NCBI GenBank assembly: GCA_021442155.1
Contig: CM038229.1
Location: 90,098,693 to 90,162,692, forward strand
Origin: Cymbidium sinense
Taxonomy: Eukaryota; Streptophyta; Magnoliopsida; Asparagales; Orchidaceae
Reading direction: 5' to 3'
Length of the DNA stretch: 64,000 nt
Below, piece after piece: positions 1 to 12,960 of this stretch. The notes under the pieces are model-generated. The model made no database searches. It was given only the letters and a program-made list of their open reading frames with translations, and had not been told where the DNA came from. Position 1 is the stretch's first letter. The number at the start of each line of letters is the position of its first letter. A program made the translations under genes and the position numbers.

Positions 1-180
1 GAGCTTGTTTTAGTTCTAAGGAGACCAATTATCATTGAAAGATGGGAGGAAAGTTTGAACCCACTTGGGAAGGCCCTTTTGCCTTAAAAAAAGTCCCAAG
101 GAGGATTCAGTTGTAAATTGTAAAGCAGAGCACCCTATGCTTCTAATCAATGGGCTCTATCTAAAGAAATATTATCCATA
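1..180 (+). pseudogene. Ty3/gypsy integrase C-terminus (G0)
   Basis: This is the last part of a gypsy polyprotein, entering from outside the window. Codons around 45-90 read KWEGPFAL and codons around 140-180 read like the terminal motif of gypsy integrases (NGLYLKKYYP in the sister copy at 15,834-16,019 on the other strand). The reading frame carries at least two stops and a shift, so it is dead. In the family this segment is the GPY/F module that follows the integrase catalytic core. The neighbour downstream is the element's own 3' untranslated region and LTR. The match to the G1 integrase end on the opposite strand is the main support. Confidence 0.75.
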
Positions 181-1296
181 AATCTTGTTTGAAAATAATT
201 ATCAATAAAACTTCTTTTCATTTCAAATTTCATCTCTTCATATTCGTTAGAAATATCTTTGCTTGTGAATCATGATGTGTTTAGGGTAGGTGTAAGGAAC
301 TAGAGCAGCATCCTATCCTTTTGTGACACAACACCAACACAAACTACACAAAACCACATATAAAACAAACACATATCTTTTATCTCAGGCTATTTTGATG
401 TGGAAGCAAGCACTCTATGGGACTTACTCATTAGTTTCTCTAGGTCAGGCTGATATGCTACCTTGCTAGTGTGTCACCCTAGTGGTCACTTGTTCAAGAA
501 GATGTAAGTCTACTACAATTTCATTCCTGACTTCACCGCACAAGCACCCTATGGTAGGTCTGCATAATCGTAAGCTACCTCATGAGGACTTTGTTTAAGA
601 GGATGTAAGCCTACATGCTTTCTTCTTCGAACTAGCCAGCCATCGTGTCGATTGGGTTGAGTATATTTGAGGATTAGGATAAGTCCCCACAGTGGCTCCT
701 TTCTTCCTAATTGCTTCAACTCTGGGTCGAGTCCTTACACGGGACTCCCCACTTGTAGTCGCCCTAGGTCGGATAGCATCTATCGAGCTGAAGACAGACT
801 ATCCCGGCAATCAGTTCTACTTTAGGGAGATATAAGTCTAATCAAATTAAATTCTAATCCCTAGTGGATGCCCCACTAATCAAATTAAACCAATTTTCTC
901 CCTGGTGAGGTGCAAATCATATCCTTTCCCTAGTGGAGCCCTCATAAAATCAAACCCAGTCAAACCCATGTCCCTAGTGGATGATCTAAACCTACTTCCC
1001 TTGTGGAAGGTTCATGCACTCATCTGGATCTTTTCTCCCCAAATCATATCAAACTCAACTTTTATCCTCTATGGATAATCAACCGCCCCCTGGAAGGTTC
1101 ACATACTTGATCCTGATCCTTTCCTCACTTATGCCCTTGGCAAAGCCGAGGTATTGTATTCAAGATCTTGATTCCTTCTACATCTCGGGTTTAGATAGAT
1201 CTATTAGTGGTTGCAATCCTTTGGATGTTATTAATCATCTCGGTCAACACTAATATGTGTGCCTAGTAAGTTACACCACACCTATTGGGTACCTTT
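181..1296 (+). other. 3' untranslated region of gypsy element G0
   Basis: Non-coding stretch between the integrase end and the LTR. It is the inverted, shorter counterpart of 13,393-15,833. Shared blocks include the one with ACACATATCTTTTATCTC near 370, the GAAGATGTAAGTC and GAGGATGTAAGCC motifs near 500 and 600, and the tract just before the LTR. The sister region is about 2.4 kb because it holds more copies of these motifs. No clear polypurine tract is visible next to the LTR. The open frame at 1,014-1,253 is not conserved and is not considered a gene. Confidence 0.6.
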
Positions 1297-1859
1297 TGTT
1301 GACATCACTTTTGGGAGTGAACTCTCAACTTCATCATCAAAGATCTAGGACCAAACACTAAGAGTTTCTTAGTCTTAAGAAACTGATTAGTGAACACTTT
1401 AAGCCTAGAGACTTAAAAGAGTTAGCCATAGGAATATGTTTTGCCTTAGGGATTTAGGAAGACTTGCCTACCATAGCCTTAACCTCAATCCTTGCTTCCT
1501 TCTTCCAAGCTAAACCTCAAATTCAAATTCCAAATCAAATCAAATCCCATATCAAATGATTGAAACTTATGATTAAATTAAAATTCCAAATCCTTTCCTA
1601 AGCCCTTTGATTTTATCTTATGGACTTAGCCTTAACCAAATTCAAATCAACCCCAATTCAATTGATTTCTTAAGATCATAAATCCAATATCAAATCAAAT
1701 CTCAACCCAAATCATAAATCAAATCCAACTCAAAATGATTGAAACCCATGATTGAATTCAAACTACAAAATCTTCTTAAGCCATATGAACCTCCTTCATA
1801 TGCCTAACCAAAACCTCCTTCAAACCAAATCAAATTTGGTTTATTTCTTTATAAATCAA

Positions 1860-2110
1860 TCATTCCTTCATTTATATTCACAAATATAAATGAAATCTAA
1901 ATTCAAACCATTCAAAGCAAATAAAACTAAACCAAATCAATTCTCTACTTAAGCCCTTTTGACATACATCTCTCAATTTGGTCAAATTTGCTTCCAAATC
2001 ACTCCAAACTCAAGTGATTTTCTCATGAATCATTTATATCTTCATTTATATTCACAAATATAAATGAAATATAAATCCAAATGGCCAAAACTAAACCCAA
2101 ATCAATTCAA
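1860..2110 (+). repeat. Two ~176-bp tandem units in G0 U3
   Basis: The word TTCATTTATATTCACAAATA followed by TAAATGAAAT occurs near 1,865 and again near 2,041. CATTTATATT and AATATAAATG can pair as a small hairpin. The same unit occurs three times in the G1 3' LTR (12,540-12,960) and about once in the solo LTR near 27,866, so its copy number varies between LTRs. Confidence 0.65.
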
Positions 2111-2399
2111 ATTCTTAATTTAGCCCTTTTAGCCAATTTCTTGAACTTGGCTAGATGATATCCGAATCAACTCAAAACCCATGGATTTATTCATGATTCA
2201 ATCACTCCTTTGATCATTGTTCCAAATATAAACATAAACTATAATTATCAATCCAAATCCAAGTCAACGTAAGTTAAGCCCATGTTGACCCCTTTAGACT
2301 TGAGATTGTCATATGTAACAAAATCCATAAGGCTTCAAATCACTTGCAATTGGATTTATATTTCCATCCTAAGTCCATATGTAAGTTCAATTAAACTTG

Positions 2400-3260
2400 A
2401 ATCAAGCTATGATCAAGAATTAACCCATTTAGGTCCACTTGACCCAAAGTGACCTAAAAGACTTTTTTGAGCCAAGTTCTAATTCAACCCAAATTAGATT
2501 GAATTAAGCCCATCCAAACCCCATATCATGATCAACAATCATCCAAGGTTAATCAAATGTCTTGAATTTGGTCAAACCAAGTTAACCAGTTGCTGACCAA
2601 GTCAACCTTTAAAATGAAACCCAAACTAGCCAAAACCCACCATATACCAATTTGATTGAAGCCATTGACTCAAACCCACTCATAATCAATGATTGAACAT
2701 GACCAAACCCTCAATTGTGCCAAACCAAGTCCAATTGGCCATTTGACCTAAGCTGACCCAAATTGGCCTAAAAGGCCAAAATGGGTCAAATCATGATTTG
2801 ATCCAAATTGATTGCAAGAAATGGCTCAAGTTATTCCAAATCACTTATTGAACTAGACCAAAGCCATGGTTGAGCCCAATTTGACCAATTGGTCAACTTG
2901 ACCCAACCTAGCCCAAATTAACCTAAAGGGTCAAATTGGCCAAAATCTAAATTAAATTTAAATTAAACCAAACAAAAGCCTACAATCATTTCAATTAACC
3001 AATTAAACATGAACTAATATTTAACCCAACCCAATTTGGTCAAATTGGTCAAATTGGTCAACTTAGCCCATTTGACCTATTTGAATCCAAATGAGCCAAA
3101 ATCAAACCAAAGCCAAATTAATCAATACCAATTGAACCAAAACATCCCAAATCATCATATGAACCTAACCCATCTTGATTTGACCTAATTTGACCAATTG
3201 GTCAACCCAACCCAATGTAACCGAAATGAGCCTATTTTGACCATATGAAGCCAAATCACC
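2400..3260 (+). promoter_or_regulatory. TTGACC/GGTCAA-dense U3 block
   Basis: More than a dozen TTGAC or GTCAA cores lie here in both orientations. Several form palindromes such as TTGACCAATTGGTCAA near 2,881, and there are three consecutive TGGTCAAAT words near 3,040. TTGAC(C/T) is the W-box core bound by plant WRKY transcription factors. The block recurs in all LTR copies of this family in the window (28,230-28,740; 11,400-12,300 and 40,140-41,170 on the other strand). That it acts as an enhancer is inference. Confidence 0.45.
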
Positions 3261-4239
3261 CAAAGCCACCTTATGGAACCTTGGTGGCTGACCTAACCTG
3301 ACCCAAATTAACCCTGGATCAGCCCCAAACTAGCCCAAATCTGAGTGGGGCCCAATCCAAGGGACTTGTCTATTGGACAAGCTCATTTGCGTTGGATTCT
3401 TTTCATAAGAGGCAAAGTCCACTTTGCCTCTCCCATGACAGCCCTCCACTTGCTACATGTAGCATTCCTAAACTCCCCTAGCCCAATTTAAGCTGCCAAG
3501 CACTTGCCATGGACCAGGGGAAACAAGCTGCCACCCTCCCCTCATAGTCGAACTCCATGGGGAAAGGCAAAGATCAATCCCACACCATCAGCCCTTATCT
3601 TGCCTTGAGCTCCCTGCCACCACTTCCTCCACTCTTGGCATGTCACATGGAGCTGACGGTTGAAGTAGCAAATTTTTAAGGATGAATCTCGTCCATCCAT
3701 CAAGTACAATTAAAGAGTATACCCCTTCAATTCGAGTGAGATTCTTCACGGATTACATTGTGAGACTCCCCTAGCCATTTTCAAAACCACACAAAGCTTT
3801 TCCAAGCATTTCCAGAGTTTCCTCGATAGGCATTCCTCCTCCCCGAGCAAAGCTAAAATAGGACAACCTTCTCCCATGCAATACTCCTTCCCCACTTGAT
3901 CAAATCTCAATTCCTTGCACCCAGACCATCCTCATACTTCATCAAACCCAACCAAATCATCTTCGAGTCTTCCTGATCACCAGAGACCTGAGTTCAATCG
4001 AATCTGAGACACCTACATGCATGGCTTGGCCTACCGAGAGCTCTACACCAAATCAAACCCAAATCTCCTCAACAGGTCCTCAACTAGTGGCTACCTCTGC
4101 CATCCCACCAGAACATTAGCAGGTAATTTCTTAAAACTATAGATTTAGGAAATTTTGTTGGAGCTTTGAAGAAAATTTGAATGTCATGCATTTTTGACAG
4201 TTAGATGTGTTCCTCTCCTTCTTCTCAAGGTGTGGGATT

Positions 4240-4450
4240 AATTTGATCCCAATCTGAGCTCGGGTGAGCTCAGATTGAACAGAGAAAGACTGATGACATC
4301 CATCTTTCATCATTCATGATGGAGAAAGATCATGGGTCATCTGTTCAGCATGATCAGAATGGATGGCTATGATTAGATCATGTTAGATCCACTCTGATTT
4401 CTCCTCTAAATCATGGATCAAATCATGGTCGTCCGATCTTAGATCGAACA
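4240..4450 (+). promoter_or_regulatory. GATC-rich putative LTR promoter block with perfect hairpin
   Basis: About eight GATC sites lie within 200 bp, and there is a perfect 12-bp stem with a 4-base loop: CAATCTGAGCTC (4,250-4,261) pairs with GAGCTCAGATTG (4,266-4,277). The block occupies the same place between U3 and the AT-rich part as the GC-rich blocks at 10,085-10,240 and 29,560-29,780. A promoter role is inferred from position only. Confidence 0.35.
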
Positions 4451-5430
4451 GTCCATGGAGTTAGCACGTCGTAATCTGAGTCAACAGCAGATGTGATAAC
4501 TTAAATAGCCAATCCCGTCGTGCCACATGGTCCAATGGGATTAAGGCATTGATTAAGCTTAAATAATCTATTTTTAAGTCTAAAACTTCTACAATTTATA
4601 ACTAATCCTAAAAAAATTCAAAAAATACAAACCAAGGCTCATTTTAAGGATATTTCAGAGTTGAATCTAGAAAATTATTATTATTAGATTTTGAAACAGT
4701 GATTTTGGCTTAACTAAAGTTTAATTAAAAATATAATTAGCTTAATTACTCCTTAATTAATCACCAATTAATCTCAAATTTTTGTGGATGTTTGGGGTTG
4801 ACTCTCTCGCCTTCCCTATTTTTTTTTTGAAATTTTATTGGTTGCTTAATTAGAGAAATTAATTGATTAAGCCTTAATCACTCTCTTAATTTAATTAGTG
4901 ATAATTAGTGAATGAACAATAGCTTAATTAATTATTTAAGCCTAATTACTTTGAACAAGAAGGCAGGGAATGTGAATGGAATATTTTTTCCTAATTCATT
5001 TCTAAGTTTTCTTTACTTTTTAAGATCAAATTAATGATTAATGAAGTAATTAATTGCTTAATTAATTAATTAATCTTTAAGATAAAATTAGAGCTTAAGT
5101 GATCAAATATAGGACTTAGGAATTAAGATTAAAGCCTCTTTCTTGATCTCTTTCCTTAGGTCAATTTCATTTCATTAATTGAACATGCTTAATGCTTAAC
5201 CAAATGGATGAATGAGCTTAATTAACTCAATCTAAAATCCAATTCACATTTAATCACCTTCAATCAATTTTGGGTAGGCCTATAGATGTTCAATAGTCTA
5301 AAGAATCTAATGAAATTGCCTCTTTCATTTCTTAGAGCATTGCTAATTTACTTTTCATGTGGTTGCATATCTATGGTGTTTATTTTAGGTTTCATGTGTG
5401 TGTGTTTTATGGGGCATCACACGATTCGAG

Positions 5431-5860
5431 GATGTACTTATTGAGGTGATCGGGTATGATATTGTGGTGAAATTTTTTTAATGTTCCTCTAAAGAATAAA
5501 ATATATACTTCCATTTTCACTCTGTGCGGGTTAAAATGAAGATAGAAATATACATCTCTTCTTTTTTATGCAATTTTCACTACACGTAGATTCATAGATA
5601 TTCTTATTGAGGGTGATCGGGTGACATTAGGGAGCCACACAGATTTGGAGATGTACTTATTGAGGTGATTGAGTACAATATTATGGTAAAATTTTTTAAA
5701 TGTTTCTCTAAAGAATAAAATATATACTTCCATCTTCACTCTATGCGGGATAAAATGAAGATAGAAATATACATCTTTTATTTTTTATGTAATTTTGACA
5801 CCACATAGATTTGTAGATGTTCTTATTGAGGGTGATCGGGTACGACATTGGGGAGAGGTG
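5431..5860 (-). repeat. Two 219-bp tandem units near LTR end
   Basis: GATGTACTTATTGAGGTGAT occurs at 5,431 and 5,650, each followed by the same roughly 200 bp (AATAAAATATATACTTCCAT, then GATAGAAATATACATCT). The G1 5' LTR (from 26,377) has one unit and the solo LTR end (34,380-34,496) has none. The terminal part of this LTR therefore varies by unit number. Confidence 0.7.
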
Positions 5861-7286
5861 CACTATCTCAAAAGATAGAAATCATCACCCTATAATGAAC
5901 CTAATCACCTCAACTAGAACTCCTAAGGACAATGGGTCTGCATATGTACCAGAGATTCCTTCCTTCCTTTACATGGAAAAGTAAAGTAGGGTTTATTTTA
6001 AACCAGGTTCGTTAAGTTCCCTACGGGGGCAAGCCTCCATAGTTAATTACATCCTAAGGGATGAGATCCTTTAGGAATACTCTCGATTAAGGTAAATGAT
6101 CATTTTCTCCAAAGGTTTCAATAAGTAGGACTATCAATCGATTAATTTATTTCAAAAGATCAAATAGGATTGATTAAAGAGAGGAAGTTAATACCAAAAC
6201 CAAAGGAAGATAAGTAGGAGATGCTCATGATGCTAGAAAATCTAGCGAGCATCCCAAACTATCCTATGGTTGGGCTTTACATTTTTGAAATTAATTTAAT
6301 TTATTTGAGTTTAATTTTTCATTAGAAATTTAAGGCTTATGATTCCACAACACAAGATTGTGGAAATTTTCAAGAGGTGAGGATTTGTACTTACGGACCG
6401 CAAAGGGGAGAAGCAATGTCAGAACTTAATTGTAGGGAGCTTTGGCAAGGGCCAAAAGCACAACTTAAGTCTAAGGCAAAAATGGGTATATGGTTTCCCT
6501 CTACAAGAGAGAGTAAACCACCCGACTGCTTGGACTTACAACCGTCTGGGGGTGGCTGCCAACTAACTCCTCCTATAATTTTAAATTCATGTAAGCAAGT
6601 CTTATGCTTTATGCAAGATAGCTATTTATTTAGAAAGAAACTAAGTCCTTAAACTCACCCCCTAAAGAGACTAGATCATATAAGAGTTTGCTTCAAATAA
6701 CCTAAATCTAATACAAATCATATTACATTTTATTTTAATTTTTGGACAATCATTTTGACTCAGGCTAATAGGATTCATATGACTAATGCATTAGAAATGA
6801 GATTATTGGCCAAAATCAGCGAGAAGGGAGAAGGTGTGTTTCCACTTCTCTACCAAAAGTGGAAGCCCTCCAAAAAAGAGATAAAATAATATGCATGATG
6901 TTATAAAAGAAATGCTCATCCAGCTAAGGGGTTGCTAATTCTTTTATCTTAATTTTAGCCTAAGCTTTAGGTAAGGTTATGAGTTCTTTATTCTTAATTT
7001 TGAATTGTTAAATTTGGATGAAGATTTATTTTTCCCTAAGAGCCTAATCTACATCCAGGCCATACATCAAGTAGAAAAAAACTAGAAAAAGGATGCCATT
7101 TTAATGCACAAGCTAAACAAATCATCAATCAATTTATAAAGCTAACACAAAAGAATAAGAGGTCATTTGTGGTCGGGCACCATCGTACAAACCCAAAAAC
7201 AAATTGGGTAGCCAAGCTCTACCCTTATACAACCCGGATTACAAATGAATTAATTACAATTAAGCAAGTAATTCATTGTTATGGGG

Positions 7287-7350
7287 GTCTTCAAGCTTCA
7301 TTTCTTCATTCTTCTTTTCTTCTCTCTTCATCTTTTCTTCTTTCTTCTTT
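7287..7350 (-). repeat. Polypurine tract (sense strand) in LTR
   Basis: The + strand shows an almost unbroken TTCTTCATTCTTCTTTTCTT-type pyrimidine tract, which is GAAGAAAGAAG-like in element sense. It is retained at 34,947-35,013 and, on the + strand, near 33,185-33,225 in the solo LTR. It is a conserved low-complexity landmark inside the LTR. It is not at an LTR edge, so it is not the primer polypurine tract. Confidence 0.6.
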
Positions 7351-10084
7351 GGTTCCTTTTTTGGATGGTTGGAAGGTGGTTGCTCCAAAGCTTCTCATGA
7401 TACATAAGGTGAAATATTATGACATCCTAATCCCCATAATAATCATTCTAAAATCCTAATTACAAAAGTTACATGAAAAGGAAAAGTAAATCTAGCTTAA
7501 CACCTACAAAACAAAGATTAGCTAAACAAACCACACAAATCCTAAGCATGTATATTGGACTTATCACCCCATACATGGGTGACTAAGTCTACCTGGCCTA
7601 TTGAATTATGCTTAGGGGTATAAGCACCTACACAACAAAAGTATTTATATTTTTATTTATTACGCTCTTAAGCACAATCCCGCAAAAAAATAATTATTAG
7701 ACTAAATCATCCTATCATTTATTCTACACATACATCCTAATCATCCATACTAAAGCATATATTACAAAATAGAACATCAAACCATGCATCGCCCTAACCT
7801 AAAGCTAGAAGTGGTGACTTAGCCTAATGTGTATGCTTTAAAGGTTTATGTGGTATGCTTAGCTATGGCCTAATGTTAGAATTTTTTTTAAGTGTGAAGA
7901 ATGTTTAATTTAGAGGAGGGTTTCATTCAAATGGATTAGTTGTTTTGGGTTGATTTTATTTTATGTTTTGATTGGGTTCAAGTGAATCCTATAATTAATT
8001 ACTAAATTATAAGAGAGAGAAAGAGAAGAGAACTTCTTTCCTTCCCTAACCTAAGGAATTTCTAAAGTGGATTTATATTTTAGTTTTATTTTATGAATAT
8101 TTTATTATATGTTTTAATTAATCCTAAGTTTAGATGAACTATAAACAAACTTATTCAAAAAAAGACATTTTAAGATTAAGTAAGATGAACTAAATTCACA
8201 AAACATACAACACTTCATTTCTTTTCCAACATGTATAACATGCATATGAATGAGTCCTAAACATATCTATACAAACAAATGGGAATGTTTAGCACACTTT
8301 ATGATGCATGCTAAGTAGTTCATTTAAGAAAATTTGAATATTTATGATGCATGATTTTCATTAAGTAGCAAAGGGGTTTCTTATCCAATTTTCACATGCA
8401 CATATGAATGTATGAAAGGCATAAGTGAGATGCCATTGTTAACCAGGGTGTAAGGTACAAGACCTACTTAGGGCTGCTTAAAGCCTCATAACCCTGGATT
8501 ATCCGACTAATATACCACTTTCCTTAAATACAAGCATGTGTAAAAAGAAATGATTAAAAAAAAAGAAAGATTGCAAAAGTTTGTGCTGGTTGATTTATTT
8601 TTGTTTATGCAATTTATATGTACAAGTATAGGTATCCTTCTTAAGTAATAGTATAGGAATGAATTGGAGATGGAACTAGGCAATTGTTAGGTTCATTTCA
8701 AATGAACTATACACTTTGCCAAATCTATTCAAAACTATACCAAAAGAGAGGAGAAGGAAAACTATACTAAGCACATCCTTATATTTTCACTCACTTGTAA
8801 GCTTATAAGATATAAGTAACACACTTCAGTTTTGATAATTGATTCATATATTTTGAAAATAATTTGGATTTAATAGATAATAGTCACTCATATTCTTACT
8901 TTAGCCAAAACATGCAATTTGACATAAAAGAAATATTTTCATTTTAAATTTGATTTTTGAAAAGCATGAATGTATGAAATCATATGACATGCACATTTAG
9001 CATGCTAGGAAAGAACTAAAGTAATGAAAGCATGTAAACACATTCACCTTAATTAATTCCTAAAAGCAATCTTATGAAATAAGAAAGCTTAAAAGTTTGT
9101 TTAAAGTGATTTTTATTTGAGCTTGAGTTCAATTTTATTTGGAAAATGAGGTGAGTTTGATGTTCCTAACCCATTCCCACATGTGTTTGATATTTTGTTC
9201 AATTTTTAGGTGATTAGATTCATTTTATATTTTGATTAGGTTAAGGTATGAATTAAACATGTTAATTATCCCATACCTACACCACCTTAGCATAGTTAAT
9301 CAAATAATTATGAGCCAATGAGATGACATAAAACCTCATAAGAAATTTAAATTTGCAATGCACCTAGGAAGGAAAAGGCATAATGCAATTTGGCTCAGGA
9401 TTAATTATTAATTAAGCTAAGGGGTTTAACTTAAGTAATTTCAAAACACCCCTCATATATATGAGTTGAATTTTGATTTCCTTAATTGTACTTAGGCTCT
9501 TGAACACCTAACTATCTACCCAAGAAGAATTAATTGAGTTCTAGAAAGTTATAGAATTTTGTGAAATTAATTAAGGGGTTAATTAGTGAATTAAACCTTA
9601 ATTAATAATCGATTACGGAAGAAAAAAAAGGGGTTTAAGGAATAGCTTAAGGGAATGTCCCAAAATTATTCCCTAAACCTCCTATTCATTTAAACAAAAC
9701 TTAATCAACTCAATTAGAGGGTTAAACCACTAATTACAACCTTAATTAACCTTAATTATATTAAAGGAGTAATTAAGGAATGAACTAGCAATTCCCCTAA
9801 TTAAGCTACCAATAAATCCTAAGAAAATTAGGGAAGACAAAAATCATCCTTATAATTACACCCAAGAAGTTTAAGATTAATCAATGGATTAATTAGGGAG
9901 TAATTAGCAAATTAGCATTCCTAATAAAACCCAAATTCAGAGAAAAGAAATATTTAAAATTAATTTTAGAATATTCTATGTTCAATTATCTTTCTAATGA
10001 AATTTATTTCATATTTTTTTATTTTTATATGTTGATATATGAATTTTAGAAGCTTAGGTGAATAATTAGAATTAAATAAATCCT

Positions 10085-10240
10085 TAATTATATCATTAAT
10101 CCTACAATGCCACGCATGCGGCTGACGCAGCATGTGCTTTACACGCGTCACCTCCCGATTGGTTTTTTAAAATGTCGCATCATAGCGTCGGTGGTAACTA
10201 CACGCTTTCACCACCGATCAAGGATCGATGGTCGAGATTA
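10085..10240 (-). promoter_or_regulatory. GC-rich putative promoter block of G1 3' LTR
   Basis: A CG-containing island (CACGCATGCGGCTGACGCAG, then CGTCGGTGGTAACTACACG) interrupts very AT-rich LTR sequence at the U3 to AT-rich transition. The sister LTRs have different GC-rich sequences at the same place (4,240-4,450 and 29,560-29,780). This is therefore the least conserved module of the LTR. The promoter role is inferred. Confidence 0.35.
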
Positions 10241-12539
10241 AAGCAGTCGAGGATTAAAATGAATATATCACACATTTCAGTCATCCATCCAAAATGCATG
10301 GAAGGATGGCCAGAGATCCATCCCTATTCTCCCTTGTGAACAATGGAGGTCGTCCATGTTCTAGGGGATGATCCGAGCTTGATTGAGCTCATATTAATCC
10401 CAATTTTTATCCACACCATCAACATGCATACAAGATTACATCCAACAGCCAGATTTTCATGGGGTGAAGATTTTCTTTACAAAGGACCAACACACAATAG
10501 AATTAAGCTCGATTTAATGGCAAACCTCACCAGAGGAGATAGCTTGTGCTCAATTCCCTTGGAGAAGCTTCGTCTAGTTGAGATGAAGCTTTGCTGAGAG
10601 TTTGAGGCTTGGAAATTGAATGGATTCTTCTAGAGGCCAACTCCTTGTTAGCTTGAGCTCAGCTTTTTTCTAGGGCACACCTCTGCTGCCTTTGAAGCTT
10701 GGGAAAGAAATATGGGTGCACTCAACATGGTCCTCTGATGAAGCTTGAAGAAGGATTTGAGTGAATTTGAGTGTGGAGAAAGTGGGAAATTCAATCGAGC
10801 TCCCCTTTTTTTTCAAAAGAAAAATCGAGAAGATGGAAATTGAATCTCTCTCTAGGAAGCTTAGGATCACTTGCAAATGGCTCCTATGATTCCTTCTCAC
10901 TCAATCGACTATGGCTCTGTGAAGATTCAAATGAATTAAGAGGAGTATATCTTTCCCTTTGGCAATCGGATGACTGAGCATAAGCTTATCATTTTGATCC
11001 AATTGCCTTGATTTAGTGGGTTGTTTTAACTATTAGGACTATCCTTGAGTTCATTTTAGGCTAGGGAGTGGAATGGTGAACTCCCCATGTCCTCCATTTG
11101 AGTGTAAGGAAGATTCCCATGTGGCCATTTCCATGCACATGGTTGGTATTGTCAGTTCATTGACCAAACCCATTACACCACCCTCCTTAGTGTTCACTTG
11201 ATCCACTAGGAGAGTATCAAGTAGGTATGAAGAGGATTTGACCAAATTCCAAGTGGAATTGGCCAAAATTTACTCTAAGGCCTAGGGTAGATGGTCATTT
11301 GGTTGATTTTTTGAATTTGGGCATGTTTGGTATGTTTATAAAATAGGTTTGGCCAAGTTTCATTGGATTTGGACTTCATTTGGTATGGTTTGGCTCATGT
11401 TGACCCATTTAGGTCAAAATGGGTCAAGTTGACCAATTGGTCAAATTGGGTCAAACCAAGGTTGGGTCAAGTTCATATGACCATTTGAAATGTTTTGGTA
11501 GCTTTGGTTTGATTCAATTTGGTTTATGTTTGAATTAGGTTCATATGACTTCATTTATATCAAATGGGTCAAATTGACCAATTTCACCTATTTGGCCTAT
11601 TTAAGCTAGTCATGAGTAAGTTTATGTTTGGTTAGTCAAGGAAGTAGATTGGTATCTTTGTTTCTAATCAATTTTGGTTAAGTTTGAATTTGGCTCAATA
11701 TGACCCTTTAGGTCAAGTTGGGTTCAAGGTCAATTGGGCTAGGTTAGGTTTAGTTGGCCAATTGAGGCTTTGGTCAAGTTCACCAAGTGATTTGGAATGA
11801 ACTTGACCCATTAGTTTCAATCAATTTAGCTTAGATCAAGTTTTGACACATTTTGACTTTTTAGGTCAAGTTGGGTCAACTTAGGCCAAGTGGTCAATTG
11901 GGTTAGGCTCAAATATTGATTTGGTCAAGTTCAAACATTGATCATGAATGAACTTAGATCATTGGTTTCAATCAATTTGGCCTATGGTGGATTTTGGCTA
12001 TGTTGGGTTTCATTTAAGTGTTGACTTGGCCAACCCTTAGGTTTGACTTGGTTTGACCCAATTTGAGTGATTGATCATCTCATGATGAGAGGCTTAGGTG
12101 GGCTTAGTTCAATCCAATTTGGTAAGGATTAAAATTTGGCTCATAAGGACACTTAAGTTCACTTTGGGTCAAGTGGGCAAGTGGGTCAAATGGCTTAGTC
12201 AAAGCTTGATTTGAGTTTGATTGAACTTGTATATGGACTTATGATTGAAATATAAATCCATTTGCAAGTGGTTTGAAATCAAATGGGTTTCGATTCATTT
12301 GACAATTTCAAGTTCGAAGGGTGAACATGAAATGGATTTTGGCTTGATTTTTTGAGTTAAGTTTTGATTTGGTGATTGAAGTTTGTATTTTTATTTGGAT
12401 TCATGATTGAAGGATTGATTGAATCATGAAGGAAACTCAAGAGTTTGGCTTGATTTGAAATTGATTCAAGATTTTGACTTGAAAGGCTTAAGTTGAATTT
12501 TGACTGAGTTTGATTTGATTTTTGGAAGTGGTTTTGATT

Positions 12540-12960
12540 GTTTGAATGTATATTTCATTTATATATGTGAATATAAATAAGACTATAAATGGGTTATGAT
12601 AAAATTTCATGAATTTGAAGTGATTTGAACATGACTTAAGCTAAATCCTTAAGAGGGAATTAAGGGCTTAAGAAGGATTTTGAATTAGGAATTTGAACTT
12701 TGGATTTTTTTTTTTTTTGATTGATTTAAATTTATATTTCATTTATATATGTGAATATAAATCAGAATATAAATGAGAAAATTTCAAGGGTTTGAATTGA
12801 TTTAGATTTGATTTAGGCTAAGTCCTTAAGGAATTAAGGACTTAAGAAGGATTTTGAATTAGGAATTTGAACTTTGAATTTGGTTTGATTGATTTGAATT
12901 TATACTTCATTTATATATGTGAATATAAATGAGAATATAAATGAGTGAGAAAATTTCATG
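12540..12960 (-). repeat. Three ~175-bp tandem units in G1 U3
   Basis: The word TTCATTTATATATGTGAATA occurs near 12,550, 12,738 and 12,905, each in a unit that also carries AGGATTTTGAATTAGGAATT and a CTTAAG-rich part. It corresponds to the unit at 1,860-2,110. The CATTTATAT/ATATAAATG pair can fold as a short hairpin. Confidence 0.7.

Larger units (their letters stand above)
1297..5371 (+). mobile_element. G0 3' LTR, truncated
   Basis: The LTR begins TGTTGACATCAC, the start also used by the solo LTR at 27,467 and, on the other strand, by the G1 LTR at 13,392. It carries a U3 rich in TTGACC/GGTCAA (2,400-3,260), a GATC-rich putative promoter block (4,240-4,450) and an AT-rich part full of TTAATTAA-like words (4,560-5,300). 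Homology to the reverse complement of 13,392 down to about 9,325 continues to about 5,371. There it stops against the end of the G1 3' LTR. The last roughly 4 kb of this LTR are missing, presumably displaced by G1 insertion and later deletion. Confidence 0.7.

Noticed and set aside
1280..1300. Polypurine tract before the G0 LTR
   Set aside because: The sequence before TGTTGAC is ATTGGGTACCTTT, not purine-rich, so no tract is annotated despite its expected place.
7169..7459. Open frame with a conserved partner at 34,829-35,095
   Set aside because: Both lie antisense in sister LTRs. Similarity is due to common LTR descent, the frames end differently, and the Ser/Leu-rich part is just the polypyrimidine tract.
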